NCBI RefSeq assembly: GCF_016907955.1
Contig: NZ_JAFBCX010000011.1
Location: 165,675 to 229,674 of the forward strand
Direction: 5' to 3'
Origin: Lentzea nigeriaca
GTDB lineage: Bacteria; Actinomycetota; Actinomycetes; Mycobacteriales; Pseudonocardiaceae
DNA: 64,000 nt
Under the pieces are notes generated by a model. The model was given only the letters and a program-made list of their open reading frames with translations, searched no databases and was not told where the DNA came from. Shown one piece after another: positions 61,716 through 64,000 of the stretch; position 1 is the stretch's first letter, and each line of letters opens with the position of its first letter. The translations under genes were made by a program, and so were the position numbers.

Positions 61716-62912
61716 TTGAACGCCACCGAGGCAGACATCGGGAAGCTCGAAGTCGAAGCCGATCTCGTAATCGACACGGCACGCAACTCGGTCGGCGACG
61801 TGGAAACCCAGGTGGCCGCCGGCCTGAACCTCTACGCACCTCGTGAAAGCCGCTTGGTCGACGTGCTGATCGGCGCGCAGTACGGCAGCGAGGGCAAGGG
61901 CAACATCGCGTTCTTCCTCGCTCCCGAGTACGACGTGCTCATGCGTGTCGGAGGCCCCAACGCCGGGCACAAAGTCCCGCTGCCCACGCCGTACACGCAC
62001 CGGCTGCTCCCGTCAGGTACTCGCGCCAACTCCGCCGCCACCATCCTCATCGGACCTGGAGCCACGCTGTCCCTCGACGTGCTGCTCCCCGAGATCGCCG
62101 AAAGCGCCGTCGAAGTCGACCGGCTCTTCATAGATCCCCAGGCCATGGTCATTGAGCAGGAGGACCTCGTCACCGAAGCCAAGCTGGTCGGAGGTATCGG
62201 CTCGACCGGCAAGGGTGGCGGCGCCGCGGCGGCGCGACGCATCCTCGGCCGGCATAACGACGGGTCGGTCGTACCACCGGTCCGCCTCGCACGAGACGTT
62301 CCGGAGCTCGAGCCGTACCTGCGGTCCTCCGCAGAAGTGCTGGACATAGCGTTCGAACGGGGACCGCGCGTTCTGCTGGAGGGCACGCAAGGCACCGGCC
62401 TGAGCATCTACCACGGCGAGTACCCGTACGTGACGAGCCGCGACACGACGACAGCGGGCACGCTGGCCGAGGCCGGCATCGGCATCCACCGGGTACGACG
62501 GGTGGTGATGGTGGCCCGGACGTACCCGATCCGGGTCAAGGACCCCCAGGGAGCAACGTCCGGACCGATGTCACAGGAGATCGGCTCGAACGACATCGCC
62601 GAGCGGTCGGAAATTCCGCTGGAGGAGCTGGTAAGCCACGAGAAGGGTTCGGTCAGCGGCAACCAGCGGCGAGTGGCGGAATTCGACTGGCAGATGCTCC
62701 GAAGGGCGTCCGAGCTGAACGGCGCCACCGACATCGCGCTCACGTTCACCGACTACATCTCAATGAGCAACAGATCAGCCCGACGCTACGAGCAACTGAC
62801 CCCAGCGACCATCGACTTCGTCGAAGAGGTTCAGAGAGTCGCCGGGGTTCCCGTGTCCCTGCTGGGCACGCGCTTCGACGTGCGCAGCGTGATCGATCGC
62901 CGACGGTGGTAG
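61716..62912 (+). CDS. PurZ-like adenylosuccinate synthetase homologue, 5'-truncated
   Basis: About 398 codons from TTG 61716; the true start is probably lost (a GTG at 61863 is another option). The first 45 codons look like the tail of another domain ('EADLVIDTARNSVGDVETQVAAGLNLY', kinase-like). The synthetase core begins 'VLIGAQYGSEGKGNIA': Ser58 replaces the catalytic Asp of PurA's GDEGKG, as in phage PurZ enzymes. The general-acid His is kept in 'GPNAGHK', and 'GSTGKGGGAAAARR' and 'EGTQGTGLSIYHGEYPYVTS' follow. The core is about 350 residues, shorter than PurA (about 430). Predicted reaction: joining Asp to (d)GMP or a related nucleotide. Confidence 0.7.
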   Translation: MNATEADIGKLEVEADLVIDTARNSVGDVETQVAAGLNLYAPRESRLVDVLIGAQYGSEGKGNIAFFLAPEYDVLMRVGGPNAGHKVPLPTPYTHRLLPSGTRANSAATILIGPGATLSLDVLLPEIAESAVEVDRLFIDPQAMVIEQEDLVTEAKLVGGIGSTGKGGGAAAARRILGRHNDGSVVPPVRLARDVPELEPYLRSSAEVLDIAFERGPRVLLEGTQGTGLSIYHGEYPYVTSRDTTTAGTLAEAGIGIHRVRRVVMVARTYPIRVKDPQGATSGPMSQEIGSNDIAERSEIPLEELVSHEKGSVSGNQRRVAEFDWQMLRRASELNGATDIALTFTDYISMSNRSARRYEQLTPATIDFVEEVQRVAGVPVSLLGTRFDVRSVIDRRRW

Positions 62913-62960
62913 CAGATGCTGGAAGACTAGCTCGTCAGGCGTTTCCCCACGCTGTACCAC

Positions 62961-63581
62961 ATGGCCGAGGACGGCACCTGGCCCACGATTCAGCGGCACG
63001 GTCTGCTCAGCACAGCGGCACTGCTGGACCTGTTCGAGGCAGATGCTCCCACCAGGGCTACCGTTCTCGACCAGGTACGCCGGTCAACGATCACGCTCGA
63101 GCACCCCGAGCACGGCTCGGCCGTCGTGCGTGACCAGCGTCCTCTCAAATTCCTGGACCGCTGCCTCACCCCACGCACCACACCGCAGCAGTTCTTGGAC
63201 GCGCTCAACGGCCGGGTGTTCTTCTGGCTCACCTACGAACGCCTGCAGCGGCTGCTCAACGCCTCGCTTTACCGCAAGCACCCGCAAACAGTGCTGCACA
63301 TCGACACCGCATCGCTCCTCGCCGAACACAGGGACGAAGTTCAGCTTGCTCCCTACAACACGGGAAGCATGCACGTCCCCACCGCGCCGCCTCGAGGCGC
63401 TGACGTGTTCGTGGATCTTCTCGACTACCCCTACGACCGGTGGGAGAGGACGCGTGGACGAAACGCCGACGCGGTCGTCGAGTTAACGGTTCCGCACTCG
63501 GTGCCGCGGATCACGGACCACACGGTGCGTGTTGAACGCTGGCATCTGGGGGAACCGAGAGAGGTTCTATACAGTCGGTGA
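62961..63581 (+). CDS. Uncharacterised protein with an upstream nonsense codon
   Basis: 206 residues from ATG 62961, a second Met. The natural start seems to be ATG 62916, four bases after the synthetase stop: it reads 'MLED', then TAG (62928-62930), then continues in frame 'LVRRFPTLYHMAEDGTWPTIQRHGLLST'. Those residues fit the rest of the protein well, so a nonsense mutation is likely. Later motifs include 'FLDALNGRVFFWL' and 'HIDTASLL'. I recognise a conserved bacterial protein of this type but no function. Confidence 0.6.
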   Translation: MAEDGTWPTIQRHGLLSTAALLDLFEADAPTRATVLDQVRRSTITLEHPEHGSAVVRDQRPLKFLDRCLTPRTTPQQFLDALNGRVFFWLTYERLQRLLNASLYRKHPQTVLHIDTASLLAEHRDEVQLAPYNTGSMHVPTAPPRGADVFVDLLDYPYDRWERTRGRNADAVVELTVPHSVPRITDHTVRVERWHLGEPREVLYSR

Positions 63582-63843
63582 CCGCTAGGTGACGTCGCCC
63601 ACCAGACGCCAAGGCGCTGTGCACGCGACCGGCATCACCCAAGCCGTCCTGCACGCCACTGTCCACGACAGATTCGCTGGCAACTTTGAACACACTGCGC
63701 TACACGACGTGCCTCCCCACGGTCCGACCGATGATCAAGTGGAAGTCGGATTCAACCGCGACAACGCGGGGACCTTCGATCAAGATCGAACTTTCACACT
63801 TACTACCTCAAGCACAAAGCAATGGGTCTGCTGCACCGATAGG
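63582..63843. other. Intergenic stretch, no gene seen
   Basis: Short open frames here show no family resemblance and no ribosome site. The sequence TAGGTGAC occurs both near 63586 and at 63840, before the next IS, which could be trace of an earlier insertion. Confidence 0.4.
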
Positions 63844-64000
63844 TGACATCTGAGTTGGCTTGCCGTGATGGTGAGCTGGGAGGATGTCGCTGTGCCCAAG
63901 CCCTACCCCCAGGAGTTCCGCGACGATGTCGTGCGGGTCGCCCGTGACCGCGAGCCCGGCGTAACCGTCGAGCAGATCGCCAAAGACTTCGGGGTCCACC
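63844..64000 (+). mobile_element. Left end of an IS3-type element (partial)
   Basis: A transposase gene starts inside this stretch and runs off the right edge. The exact left end is uncertain; TGACATCTGAGTTGG at 63844 is a plausible terminal repeat for an IS3-type element. Confidence 0.5.
63893..64000 (+). CDS. Transposase OrfA, IS3-type (partial)
   Basis: From GTG 63893 the frame reads 'PKPYPQEFRDDVVRVARDREPGVTVEQIAKDFGVH' and continues past the window. This is the N-terminal helix-turn-helix of IS3-family OrfA proteins, with the typical 'YPxEFR' start. Confidence 0.8.

Overview
The window is high-GC actinomycete chromosome, most like the Pseudonocardiaceae (Lentzea/Saccharothrix/Actinosynnema type). 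Evidence includes a complete conservon (cvnA-D), an SsgA-family sporulation protein, SARP/AfsR and DUF5753 regulators, many GTG starts and long GC-rich hairpin terminators. This placement is inferred from gene content; no 16S rRNA is present.

Layout. 1-4.5 kb: end of a dienelactone hydrolase, a divergent TetR gene, a 3-hydroxybutyryl-CoA dehydrogenase, a short GNAT gene and a membrane protein. 4.0-8.2 kb: conservon cvnABCD with a P-loop kinase gene appended. 8.4-15.0 kb: secreted SMP-30-like protein, a very unusual membrane Ser/Thr kinase fused to a solute-binding and a VWA domain, a DUF5753 regulator, a short NB-ARC ATPase and small envelope proteins. 15.0-25.7 kb: purine catabolism. It has a PucR regulator, then divergently HIU hydrolase, xanthine dehydrogenase FAD, 2Fe-2S and Mo subunits with an 8-oxoguanine-deaminase-like gene between them, guanine deaminase, NCS2 purine permease, the XDH accessory factor and a GGCT-like protein. 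A field of degenerate repeats lies at 23.75-24.22 kb. 25.7-38.8 kb: ceramidase-like protein, ABC exporter plus DesK/DesR-type two-component system, LysR/SDR pair, TetR/monooxygenase pair with tandem operators, DUF305 lipoprotein, LVIVD-repeat protein, MFS/VOC pair and LtrA. 38.8-42.7 kb: an ABC importer (ATPase, two permeases, lipoprotein).

43.9-57.2 kb is rich in signalling and conflict-type proteins: an actinomycete-specific unknown, a VWA protein, an AfsR-type SARP-NTPase-TPR regulator, an XRE-TPR regulator, a tiny secreted peptide and a TIR-like protein. They are followed by a tightly overlapping operon of TIR effector, KGGVGR-type ATPase, small HTH-like protein and a 1029-residue double-ATPase HerA-like protein. 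A 436-bp internally deleted IS3-type element, flanked by a 3-bp repeat, sits in the loop of the terminator between the TIR-like gene and this operon.

57.4-60.7 kb carries five tRNAs on the minus strand (a Gly/Val pair duplicated, plus Cys), the SsgA-like gene, an ECF sigma/anti-sigma pair and tRNA-Val(CAC). Beyond that tRNA is a decaying island: a truncated adenylosuccinate-lyase-like gene and a PurZ-like synthetase (Ser where PurA has its catalytic Asp) meet head to head at about 61,700 with both 5' ends missing. A third gene has an in-frame TAG, and an IS3-type transposase gene begins at the right edge.

The best candidates for undescribed biology are the TIR/KGGVGR/HerA operon and the PurZ-like/PurB-like island.
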